This document shows positions 33,546 to 43,371 of a DNA stretch of 64,000 nt, in pieces (position 1 is the stretch's first letter; every line of letters starts with the position of its first letter). The notes beneath the pieces were generated by a model. That model did not search any database. It was given only the letters and a program-made list of their open reading frames with translations, and had not been told where the DNA came from. The position numbers and the translations under genes were made by a program. Origin of the DNA: Erinaceus europaeus. Taxonomy: Eukaryota; Chordata; Mammalia; Eulipotyphla; Erinaceidae. The DNA lies in NCBI RefSeq assembly GCF_950295315.1, contig NC_080166.1, forward strand, positions 103,261,693-103,325,692, given 5' to 3'.

Positions 33546-33782
33546 TAAACATTTACTGCCATACATAGTTGTCTTTTTTTTTCTGATGAGGATTCTATTA
33601 TTACTATCCCAAAGGTCTTCAAATATACAATGCAGTAAAATAAACTCTTCTCACTATGTTGTATGAAATATATGCATATACACTAATCCATAAATATTTC
33701 TGTATGTACTCAGCTATATGTTTATTAATCTCAAAAGTAGTTTATTGTGCTATAATTAGCTCTAATATAATACCACATTAAT

Positions 33783-33992
33783 ATCTTTATTTTTTAAATC
33801 TTTATTTATTGGATAGAGATAGCCAGAAATCGAGAGGAAAGGGGGTGAGAGAGAGAGACAGAAAGACACCTGCAGCCCTGCTTCACCACTTGGCAAAGCT
33901 TTCCCCCATGCAAGTGGGGACCAGGCACTTGAACCTGGGTCCTTGTGCACTGTAATGTGTGAACTCAACCAGATGCACCACCACCCGGTCCC
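33783..33992 (-). repeat. Hedgehog SINE, second subfamily, 10-bp TSD
   Basis: A clean antisense copy flanked by CCACATTAAT at 33773-33782 and 33993-34002; runs from ATCTTTATTTATTGGATAGAGA to CCACCACCCGGTCC. Confidence 0.9.
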
Positions 33993-34271
33993 CCACATTA
34001 ATTTCTTGAGATTCCCTGTTTGCTTGTTTCTCTCTGTTTTTGTTTTAGTTTTTTGCCCCCAGCGTTATTGCTGGGGCTCAGTGCCTGCACTACAAATCCA
34101 CTGGTCTTAGTGGCTATTTTTCCCTTTTTTGCCCTAGTTGTTTATTGTTGTTATTATTGTTGTCATTATGGTTGGATAGGAGGTCATTGTGGTTGGATCG
34201 AGAGAGGATGGGAAGACAGAGAGGATGGGAGGACAGAGACCGGGAGAGAAAATAGGCACCTGCAGATCTGT

Positions 34272-34334
34272 TTCACCACTTGTTCTTCTTCTTCTAGCAT
34301 TTGTCACCGCTTGTTCTTCTTCTTCTAGCGTTTG
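34272..34334. repeat. 32-bp tandem duplication across the LINE 3' junction
   Basis: 34272-34303 and 34304-34334 are near-identical units, each containing SINE-derived TCACC(A/G)CTTGT, TTC repeats and TAGC(A/G)TTTG. The unit spans target DNA and LINE tail, so it arose after or during insertion. Confidence 0.8.
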
Positions 34335-34950
34335 CCCTTCTTCCGTAGCCAGTCAACAGCGTCAGGTTGAGCCTGATGTAAAGTTTCGAGACCTCCTTTG
34401 AATCTGGAGAGGTGGCAGTCGTTGACTATGTGGGTCATAGTCTGTCTGCAGTCGCAGGGGCAGTTCAGGTCGTCTCTGGCTCCCCAGCGATGGAACATAG
34501 CAGCGCACCGGCCATGGCCTGTTCGATAGCGATTGAGGAGGGCCCAATCATAACGTGCTAGGTCAAAGCCGGGTTGACGCTTACAGGGGTCTGTGATGAG
34601 GTGTTAGTTCTTTACCTCAGCTGACTGCCAACTCTGTTTCCAAGAGTCTGGATCAGAAAAGTTCAGTGTAGGCGTAGAGGACCAGATTGGATGACGAGAC
34701 GTCAAGCGTTGGACAGGGTGGGCGAAGATATCCGCGTATATTGGCAGGTCCGGTCAAGCGTAGACGTGGGAAATGAACTTAGATGATGCCGCATCCCGAC
34801 GAATATCTGGCGGGCGATGTTGCTAAGAACTGGCAGCCATGGAACCGGGTTGGAACGGATGGTTCCAGAAATTATCCTCATGGAGGAATATAATTTAGAA
34901 TCAACCAAGTGGACATGGGGGCTACGGAACCATACTGGGGCACAGTAAAG
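34284..34950 (-). mobile_element. Jockey-like LINE, short 5'-truncated copy
   Basis: The minus strand matches the LINE at 19358-21119 from about 20483 to its end. It covers the thumb-distal and C-terminal region: 'LVDSKLYSSMRIISGTIRS', the CCHC-like segment, and the terminal KKGKR and TAG. It lacks the 5-bp insertion seen near 20920 in the longer copy, so the C-terminal frame here continues cleanly through RTGHGRCAAMFHRWGARDD. CTTGT is duplicated at 34279-34283 and 34951-34955. Other substitutions and indels still prevent a single long frame. Confidence 0.88.
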
Positions 34951-35064
34951 CTTGTGAAGCAACCCCACTCCCCCACACAAGTGGGGAGCCAGGGTCTCAG
35001 ACCCAGATCCTTGCACTTTGTGTAGTGTGTACTTTCACCCTTTGCGTTGCCACCTAGCCCCTTC

Positions 35065-36018
35065 TACCTGTGTTTTCAACACTGAAAACCAATATTTGAG
35101 AAGCCAAAGGTAGAAAGAGTTATTATCCAGTTAACAAATTATTCAATTTTATCATATGTTTATAATGTTTTTACAATCACTTATCTTCCCAGAAGAGAGT
35201 GAATTTATAAGTAAAATTTCTTTAGCCATTCACTTAACAGTAGAAAAGCTTTACTAGCTTCTAAACTTATTTAAGTCAACATTTACTCCACTTCCACCCC
35301 TTTAATTAAGGTTGTTTCTTTCTTGTACAACACTGGGAATTTCTTTGCTCTCATTCTCTATTCTGTCTTAGGGTTCCTTAATCTCTGAGATGATTGTGAT
35401 TTGTATGTCTGATTCTTCGTACTGTAAAGTTCTTTAGGTCTTGCCAAATGTATAATATCATATATCTATAACATCAGTATCATACAAAGACAATTTCACT
35501 GCTCAAAAGTCCTCATTTATGATAAATTAAGTGATCTACTGGGTGAGCCATAAAGTGACCACCAAATATATTCACCAGGCAAATCAACGTATTATATTTT
35601 ACCTAGACTTATGGTGGTGACCATTAGCATATATGAATATGAAATAATTAAGTTATTTACCTAAAAGTAACATTAAACTGTATAAAGACAATAATATATG
35701 AGAGAAACCAGAAATATCTGAAGACCTATACTCAGTGACAAGTGTAATAAAAATCAATGTCACTTATATTCCCTGGTTATCAACTTACTCATATAACTAA
35801 ATTTTGCAGTAATTATCAATATATTTTATGATTTCAATATCATTCAATCGCCTTATCACATGATACAAACTAAAATCAGTTTTTCTATTGCTATAGCTTT
35901 GTTGATAATATGTCTTCTAAGGAGATTCAAATTGCTTGGTGTGTAACTTAATTTTAAGTTATCGAAATAATTTTCTACAGAAATATTTTGTGTATTTACT
36001 GAGTTAAAATTCCATTGA
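35065..36018. other. Unique AT-rich sequence
   Basis: No gene or repeat of known type recognised. Confidence 0.5.
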
Positions 36019-36021
36019 CTA

Positions 36022-36184
36022 AAGTAGGGAAGACAGAATAATGACTATATAAACAACTTTCATGCCTAAGGCTCCCAGGTCTCAGATTCAATCACCAGCA
36101 CCACCAAAAGCTAGAGCTGAGCAGTGCTCTGGTTTATCTACCTGTGTTTTTCTCTCTCTGTCTCTCTCATTAAAATAAAATAAC
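36022..36184 (+). repeat. Hedgehog SINE, third subfamily
   Basis: Sense: GGAAGACAGAATAATGACTA head, CTCCCAGGTCTCAGATTCAATC B-box region, AGAGCTGAGCAGTGCTCTGG, TCTCTCTC, AAAATAAAATAAC tail. Confidence 0.8.
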
Positions 36185-36196
36185 AACATGTTTTTT

Positions 36197-36492
36197 TTTT
36201 CCTCCAGGGTTATTGCTGGGGATCCCGGAGGCCATTTTTCCCATTTTGTTGCCTTGTTGTTGTGCTTGTTGTAATTGTTACAGCTGTTGTTGTTGTTGGA
36301 TAGGACAGAGCAAAATGGAGAGAGGAGGGGAAGACAGGGTAGAGAAAGATAGACACCTACATACCTGCTTCACCACCTGTGAAGCGACTCTGCTGTAGTT
36401 GGGGATCTGGGACTCAAACCAAAATCCTTACACCAGCCCTTGCACTTTGTGCCATGTGCACTTAACCTATTGCGCAACCGCCTGACTCCCAA
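36197..36492 (-). repeat. Hedgehog long-form SINE, 12-bp TSD
   Basis: An antisense full copy flanked by AACATGTTTTTT at 36185-36196 and 36493-36504. Runs from CCTCCAGGGTTATTGCTGGGG to CGCCTGACTCCC. It inserted at the A-rich tail of the preceding SINE. Confidence 0.9.
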
Positions 36493-36874
36493 CATGTTTT
36501 TTAAATGCCATAGACTTAGGCACAAAAAGTGACATCTTTAAGGAAAAGAGAATCACCAGGTTTTTTTATTATTATTTTTATTTTTTAAATCTTGCTGTTT
36601 TCATCCAGTGAATTAAAATATTTAGTTAAATATTTTGTTTAATATATATTAATAAGCCAATTAATATGAAAATTAAACAGATGAAAATAATATAAGGTAG
36701 CTAGTAATTAACAACTCTAGTATAATTTTCAAGAATTATTTAGTACAGAATATGTGCATTAAACCATCCGTTGACCCTCAAAATATTCATTAGTTAAGTG
36801 TGTCATGTATATGTAAACATGTATCCTAGGCAGACTTTGATGATGCTATTAATTTTTTCTTCTCTCTCTCTCTT

Positions 36875-37164
36875 TTTCCTCCAGGGTTATCGCTGGGGTT
36901 TGGTGCCTGCATGATGAATCCCTAGTTCCTGGCACCATATTTTCATTTTAATGGATAGGAAAGAGAGAAATTGAGATAGGAAGATAGGGGGAGAGAAAGA
37001 TAGACACCTGCAGACCTACTTCACCACTTGTGAAGTGACACCCCACCACCACCACATCCACACACTGTAAGTCAATAGCTGGGTGACTTGAACTGGAATC
37101 CTTGAGTGGGTCTTTGCACCTTGTCCAATCTTTGCTTAATCCAATGCATCACTTTCCAGGCCTC
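36875..37164 (-). repeat. Hedgehog long-form SINE
   Basis: Antisense: CCTCCAGGGTTATCGCTGGGG, GGATAGGAAAGAGAG body, CACCTGCAGACCTACTTCACC module, diverged head. Confidence 0.8.
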
Positions 37165-38560
37165 CAATGCTATTTATTTTCAAAGTTATATGTTTTCACC
37201 TATTCTGTGGAGAAGAATGGTCAATAAAATATTTCAGGGAGACAACCTATAAACTAAGTTTTATATGCTTCTCTAGGTGAAACTCACTCTTCAAGAAATA
37301 GTTGTACTATATTAAGTAGAAATCCACAGAATCAATGATCCTATATGACTCCCCCACAAAAGTATGAGATATTTCAAAACAAAAAAAAAAAGTTGATAAG
37401 AGGAAATATACCTTAATGCCAGTGGCAGACTTTATAGAGCATACCTCTTTCTGTGACAAGATCAGAACACCTTTCTCATGCCTTTGCCTATAAGCACAGA
37501 GAAAAGTTGAGAAGAAATTTCCAGGCCTGTGTGGACTGGCATAATCTTCTTCATGATGTGCTGATCTCAAAAGCCTGATGTCCCCGGGGTTGCATTTGGA
37601 AAGATGTAAATCGGTTTCCTAACACTACATTTTGCAATGTGTAAATTAATAACTTGACATTTCACAGCTGTTTTAAAGGCTGTGCTTGAAAGAATGAAAT
37701 ATCAATCACAAATATACACCTACCTAGAAATGTCAAATCCCACCCAAATGAATACCACTGCAAATTAGCAGCAGGTCACATTGTTCGGCTGTCTTTCACC
37801 TGTAATACATTACCTTCCTTTCCAGGTTAAGAGCTCCCCTGGAGAGGCTTAAACCTATTTCCTACCTCATTTAAAAGATGGGTGTTGAGGTGCTTTAATA
37901 ACAGAATGTAGTATTCAAATGTTAAATCTGTTTGTAATAGGCAATGTGGAACAGGCAGTGGAAACATTAAAATAGGAGTCAAAATACTTGGATTGAATTC
38001 CTAACCTCATGCTCAAGTATTATTTGATCTTTGGCCTCTTTTGGTCTCTGTTTTCACATCTTTAAAATTGGAGTTGCCTATTTTCCAAGATTCTCTAAAA
38101 TTGCCTTGCTTATCTCACAGGGATTTTACACTGTGAGAATGAAGTAATAAATACTCCATTTTAATTAAAAAATAAGTTAAAAGGATTATTAATGCTCTGA
38201 AGAATAATATTTCATTTCTTGTTATATGTGTTTATGTCAAATTGTGTACCTTGTTTGGCAGGTACTAGGGAAATGACAATTTGTCTCATATAGGGCATGA
38301 ATTAAAAAAAAAGCAGGTATTCAGTGACTTAGTTCCTGTGGGTAAATACAGACTGCTTAGCTACAACTCATGTCTAAAGGACATCTTTTCATCAATTTGC
38401 AAAATACAGTACAAATTTTGCATCCCTGATGGCATTTCCAACAGCAAAATTATTACCCTTGTAATTCTTCAGAACATTTATGTGTTTTCATTGTAGGTAT
38501 ATTGAAGTAAATTAGCATTTTCGTGACTGGACTTTAAACTGCTTGGAGATGGGAAGTGTT
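37165..38560. other. Repeat-free stretch, candidate conserved non-coding DNA
   Basis: No interspersed repeats recognised over about 1.4 kb and no supportable exon. 37430-37990 and 38280-38510 are compositionally complex; see findings. Confidence 0.45.
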
Positions 38561-38562
38561 TT

Positions 38563-38853
38563 ATTTTATTTATTTATTTATTTTCCCTTTTGTTAACCTT
38601 TTTTTAATTGTTGTTGTAGTTATTGTTGCTGTTGTCCTTGTTGTTAGATAGGACAGAGAAATGGACAGAGAAATGGATAGAGAAGGGGAAACCAGAGAGG
38701 AGGAGAGAAAGATAGATACCTGCAGACCTGCTTCACCTCCTGTGAAGCAACTTCCCTGCAGGTGGGGAGCTGGGGGCTCGAACTAGGATCCTTATGCCAG
38801 TCCTTGTTCTTCGCTCCATGTGTGCTTAACCCACTGCACTATGCCCGACAACC
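38563..38853 (-). repeat. Hedgehog tRNA-derived SINE
   Basis: Antisense: TTATTTATTTATTTTCCC, TTGTTGTAGTTATTG, GACAGAGAAATGGACAG body, CCTGCAGACCTGCTTCACC module, to GCACTATGCCCGACAACC. Confidence 0.88.
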
Positions 38854-39082
38854 ATTTTATTTACTTTCATGTACCTTTGGTATTCAGGATTTTTCTGTAT
38901 ATATGGGAATTAAATAAGCAAAGTGAACGAGTAAGACCTGTGTTATAATTAACTGAGCATTAGTTATCTCAGTTATCTAATTAGTGAGGGAATACTTGCA
39001 TCACACAAAAGGTAATATATGAAATTTTGGACAAATTCAGAGTTGTGTTAATTCTCATTTAACTTTGGAGTAAGAAAAGTTT

Positions 39083-39270
39083 TGGAGCTGGAGAAATAAC
39101 TCAACCCATTATAGCATCAGCTTGCAAGTCTGAAACCCCAACATTAACAGTTCAGTCCCTAACGCCACTTTATGCCAGAGTTGAAAATGCTCAGGTATCT
39201 CTCTCAATACTTCCCCTTTCTCTCTCTTTCATAAAAGCAAGAAAACAAACAAAAAGAAACAAATAATTTT
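39083..39270 (+). repeat. Hedgehog SINE, third subfamily
   Basis: Sense: GGAGCTGGAGAAATAACTCA head, ACAGTTCAGTCCCTAACGCC, ATGCCAGAGTTGAAAATGCTC, TCTCTCTTTCAT and A-rich tail. Confidence 0.7.
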
Positions 39271-39291
39271 TAAAAGTTTCTGTTCCTTTTA

Positions 39292-39512
39292 AAAAATTAT
39301 TGTTATTATTATTGTTGTTACTATTATCAAATAAAAACAACCAGATATTAAGAGGTAAGGGGTGACACGGAGGAAAAGAGACAAAGAGATACCTACAACA
39401 CTGCTTCACCACTTACAAAGCTTTCTCTCTTCAGATGAGGATTACGGCCTTGAACCTGTGTCCCTGTTCATTGTAACATGTGCACTCCACCTGTTGTCTA
39501 CCAACCGGACCC
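39292..39512 (-). repeat. Hedgehog SINE, second subfamily
   Basis: Antisense: AAATTATTGTTATTATTATTG, AACCAGATATTAAGAGG, CTACAACACTGCTTCACC module, to TCTACCAACCGGACCC. Confidence 0.75.
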
Positions 39513-39635
39513 TTTGCTCTTATTTATTTATTTATTTGCGAACTTTGGAGAGCTATACAAAATGAAAGATGCTATTAAAGAAACTTATCCCACCATTCAC
39601 AAATACAGTCATTTGAATTAATTCTATTCTATTTA

Positions 39636-39944
39636 TTTATTTTTTAAAAATACTTATTTATGTATTTATTCCCTTTTGTTGCCCTTGTTGTTTTATTGTT
39701 GTAGTTATTATTGTTGTAGTTATTGATGTTGTCACTGTTAGGTAGGACAGAGAAAAATAGAGAGAGGAGGGGAAGACAGAGAGGGGGAGAGAAAGATAGA
39801 CACCTGCAGACCTGCTCCATCACTTGTGAAGTGACTCCCCTGCAGGTGGGAAACTGGGGGCTCAAACTGGTATCCTTAAACTGGTCCTTGTACTTGGCGC
39901 CACATGCGCTTAATCTGCTGTGCTACTGCCCAACTCCCAATTAT
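39636..39944 (-). repeat. Hedgehog tRNA-derived SINE
   Basis: An antisense full copy, possibly flanked by ATTCTATTTA (39626-39635 and 39945-39954). Body GACAGAGAAAAATAGAGAG, CACCTGCAGACCTGCTCCATC module, ending CTACTGCCCAACTCCC. Confidence 0.88.
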
Positions 39945-39965
39945 ATTCTATTTAAAATAAAGACT

Positions 39966-40105
39966 TAGATGCTGGGACAAGAGCATAATGACTATCCAAA
40001 ATGCCTTTCATGCCTGAAGCACCAAAGGTCCCAGGTTCAATCCCTAGCACCACCATAAGCCAGAGCTAAGCAGTGTGCTGGTATAAAATAAAATAAAATA
40101 AAATA
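39966..40105 (+). repeat. Hedgehog SINE, third subfamily
   Basis: Sense: GATGCTGGGACAAGAGCATA head, AAAGGTCCCAGGTTCAATCC, ACCACCATAAGCCAGAGC, and (AAAAT)n tail at 40087-40104. Confidence 0.82.
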
Positions 40106-40109
40106 GCCA

Positions 40110-41240
40110 GACTAAGGTAATAGAAAGATTTTGTTGGAAAAAAACAACTACTCATGAAAAAACTATTTCTGGTAAAGTCTTACCAGAATTATATGACATA
40201 GTAAATGTATATATTAAGTTTTAATATGTGTTGCATTATGTGTATATGAATGTATATGTGTATATGAATTTAACAAACACATGTAAGAGGTTCAAGAAAC
40301 TTATTGCTTCAGAGTCCATCATTTTGAAACTTAATCAATTGTTCATGTTGAGTTCATTATCATCATTTTATAAAGTATTTAGATTTAATTCTTTGTTGGG
40401 TTATGAAGCAAATTGCTTACAAATTGAAAAAATACCATCTTCCATATGTAGTATCCAAGAGAGTACCCCATAGAAATCATAACAAATAATTTATTAATCT
40501 AGTGAGGCAACAAATCATATATATTATCAAATAAACTATTAAGCATTAAGATTCATGAGAATATAAGCACCTCCTAAATTATAGAATTGTATTAAAGATT
40601 CCCACTGTCACAGTTCCCACAATTTTATTAAAATTATATTATAAAAAAGAGTCTAGGACCTCTCACATACCTTGTCATCATTATTAGTAGAATCATAAAA
40701 GATGACTTAATTATAAATATCTCTAGCAGTAGAAAAAGAAAGTTTTCTTGTTCTGGAATGGAATTAGCTTTACTTAATTATCTTCACACTAATACAAAAT
40801 AAAATCTTGTTTTAGCTTCTTCACACTTATATAAAACTAATTTTCAAGATAGGCTGATTACTTGGAAGATCTTCTGATACACAGTAGGATTTTGCTGGTG
40901 TCCTTATAAAGATTCAAATACAGGGAAAGGATGAAACATAATCAGATGCAAAACCAAGTTGGCTACCTACTACTTTTGACATAGTTTAAAAATAAATTAA
41001 CTAATAGTGGTTGTAGTAGAAACTCTAATGTAGTTATTTTCTAAACAACGTTTCTCAATATTAGGATTTTATTTTGACCCTAGTTATGTATGTTCAAAAA
41101 AAAAAAAGATAACAATGTATCTTGATAATTACTAGTTTTGAATTATCTCATATTTTATTTTCTTATTTATGTATTTGTCTATTTGGGTATTTTATTGTAT
41201 TTAAAGGAGACGATCAAGGTCTGGACTAAATTACATTCAT
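40110..41240. other. Unique AT-rich sequence
   Basis: No gene recognised; A-tract at 41097-41107. Confidence 0.5.
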
Positions 41241-41262
41241 GTTTAGAAGATAACTATTTTTT

Positions 41263-41554
41263 AAAATATTTATTTTGTTTATTTATTCCCTTTTGTTGCC
41301 CTTGTTTTATTGTTGTAATTATTATTGTTGTTGTGATTGATGTTGTCATTGTTAGATAGGACAGAGAGAAATGGAGAGAGGAGGGGAAGACAGAGAGGGG
41401 GCAAGAAGATAAACACCTACAGACCTGCTTCACCACCTGTGAAGTAACTCCCCTGCAGGTGGGGGACCCGAGGACTCAAACCGGGATCCTTATGCTGGTC
41501 CTGTGCTTCATGCCATGTGCGCTTAACCCGCTGTGCTACCATCACCTGACTCCC
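41263..41554 (-). repeat. Hedgehog tRNA-derived SINE with TSD
   Basis: An antisense full copy between TAGAAGATAACTATT-like (about 41244) and TAGAAGATACTATT (41555), a duplication with one indel. Body and module typical, ending CACCTGACTCCC. Confidence 0.9.
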
Positions 41555-41751
41555 TAGAAGATACTATTATTAGTGGTAATTATAAATAGCTTACTGAGGA
41601 TGGAATTATTAATAGATAGACATAAAGCTGTATAAAATTTGTAGAGTCCAGCTCTAGGGTGTCCAAAGAAGGGGAGGCAAATAAAACTCTCAGACAAGGA
41701 ATTTTGGAAACATTCAGTGAATGGAAGCCCGAGCACATTTATTAGAGCTTT

Positions 41752-41845
41752 TTTTGAAAATTTTTTATTATCTTTAATTTTTATTGCATAGAGACAGCCA
41801 GAAATTGAGGGGTAGTGGGGAGTAGAGAGAGTGAGACACCTGTAA
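41752..41845 (-). repeat. Partial hedgehog SINE, second subfamily
   Basis: Antisense tail and body only (TTTAATTTTTATTGCATAGAGACAGCCAGAAATTGAGG... to GAGACACCTG); the head is missing. Confidence 0.65.
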
Positions 41846-42107
41846 GTGTAAGCAAAAGGAATTATGGGCTATGTATGTAATTAGCATACAACTGACATCA
41901 TGAGCATATGACAGACACATAGGATAGGCTTTAAACTTAAGATGGATAGTGGGTATAAGAGATTACCTAAGCAAGCAACTAGCAGAAGTTAAGCCCTTTG
42001 GCTGCTCCTCTTAGGCTGCCGCTGGTCCTGTACTGTTCTCCTGAACTGCGTGTGTTGTAACCGAAAGCTGGTGCTCATGTTCTTGCCTCATGGCTGGACA
42101 GATATGG
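41846..42107. other. Unrecognised sequence, possible LTR remnant
   Basis: Complex sequence with a composition reminiscent of an LTR U3; 47696-47745 on the far side of the L1 continues it with an AATAAA-like CTAATAAAACTG (about 47713). This could be one LTR split by the L1, but its ends are not defined. Confidence 0.3.
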
Positions 42108-43371
42108 CTCTTGCCTATTTCTTTTTTTTTTTTTAATTTTTTATTTAAGAAAGGATTAGTGAACAAAAACATAAGGTAGGAGGGGTACAACTCCACACAA
42201 TTCCCACCACCCAATCCCCATAACCCACCCCCTCCCATGGTAGCTTTCCCATTCTCTAGCCCTCTGGGAGCATGGACCCAGGGTCGTTGAGGGTTGCAGA
42301 AGGTAGAAGGTCTGGCTTCTGTAATTGCTTCCCCGCTGAACATGGGCGTTGACTGGTCGGTCCATACCCCCAGTCTGCCTCTCTCTTTCCCTAGTAGGGT
42401 GTGTCTCTGGGGAAGCTGAGCTCCAGGACACATTGGTGGGGTCTTCAATCCAGGGAAGCGTAGCCAGCATCCTCGTGGCATCTAGAACTGCAAACTCTAG
42501 TGTACTTCTGCTTTCAGGTATATATTTTGCAGTAGTTTATGGATACGTGTGCACAACAGCACTCTCTCACAGAAACTGGTGTATATCTAGGTTATGGGAC
42601 TTTGTTAGAAAGTGAACTACCTGAGATGAAATTAGAGTGTACTATAAAAGGAAAGGTCTCACCCGAATAATGAAGCTGAAGGGTTGTCATTCCACATGTG
42701 AAGTCTCTGAATACAGTCTGAGGTGAAGCATGTTGAGGTGGCAATCATTGCTTTGGTTAGGTTGTGATCGGCAGATGCAATATTATTTGGTTTGGATTGG
42801 GAGATGCATACGGGAGAGTGGGCCCTATCCAAGGGTTCCAGGACTGGGGGAAGTAGGGGCTCTATAGTGAAGATGTGAGGTTCCTGCTGTCTTAGGGTTC
42901 AAAAAGACAATCGATAGTTAATATTATCATCACATTATTTGTTAATTGGGTTAACTTTGAAAAGTCCCTTTGTTATGGTTTGCTGTACAGTACCCAGTAT
43001 CTTCTATATAGCTGTACTATTGGATGCTTCTAATCTACTTGGTCTAGGCTTTTGAGAGAGTCCGCATATCAAATACATAGCCTATATATTAAAAAGATTC
43101 AGTTTGTCTTTTGAGAAACTTTTGAGACATACAATTGATTTTCCCCTCTCATATTAATTAACTACTGATTTATATGTCTACATTTTGCTAGGAGTGTACA
43201 TAAACACCATTCCCACCACCAAAGGACTGTGACCCATCCCTCCCGCCCACTCCCACCCCCCACTGGCCCAGGAAGCTACATGTCTACCCCTTACCACTGG
43301 GTTTTTACTTTGGTGCCCTACTTACAATTTGATCAGGTCCTGCTTTTAGTTTCCCTTTCAGATCTTCTAAG

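Larger units (their letters stand above)
34046..35061 (-). repeat. Hedgehog long-form SINE interrupted by the jockey-like LINE
   Basis: The SINE's 3' part (antisense) is at 34046-34283 and its 5' part resumes at 34951-35061 (CTTGTGAAGCAACCCCAC... to CACCTAGCCCC). Removing 34284-34950 and one CTTGT restores the usual CACTTGTGAAGC junction of this family. So the LINE inserted after this SINE was already present. Confidence 0.85.
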
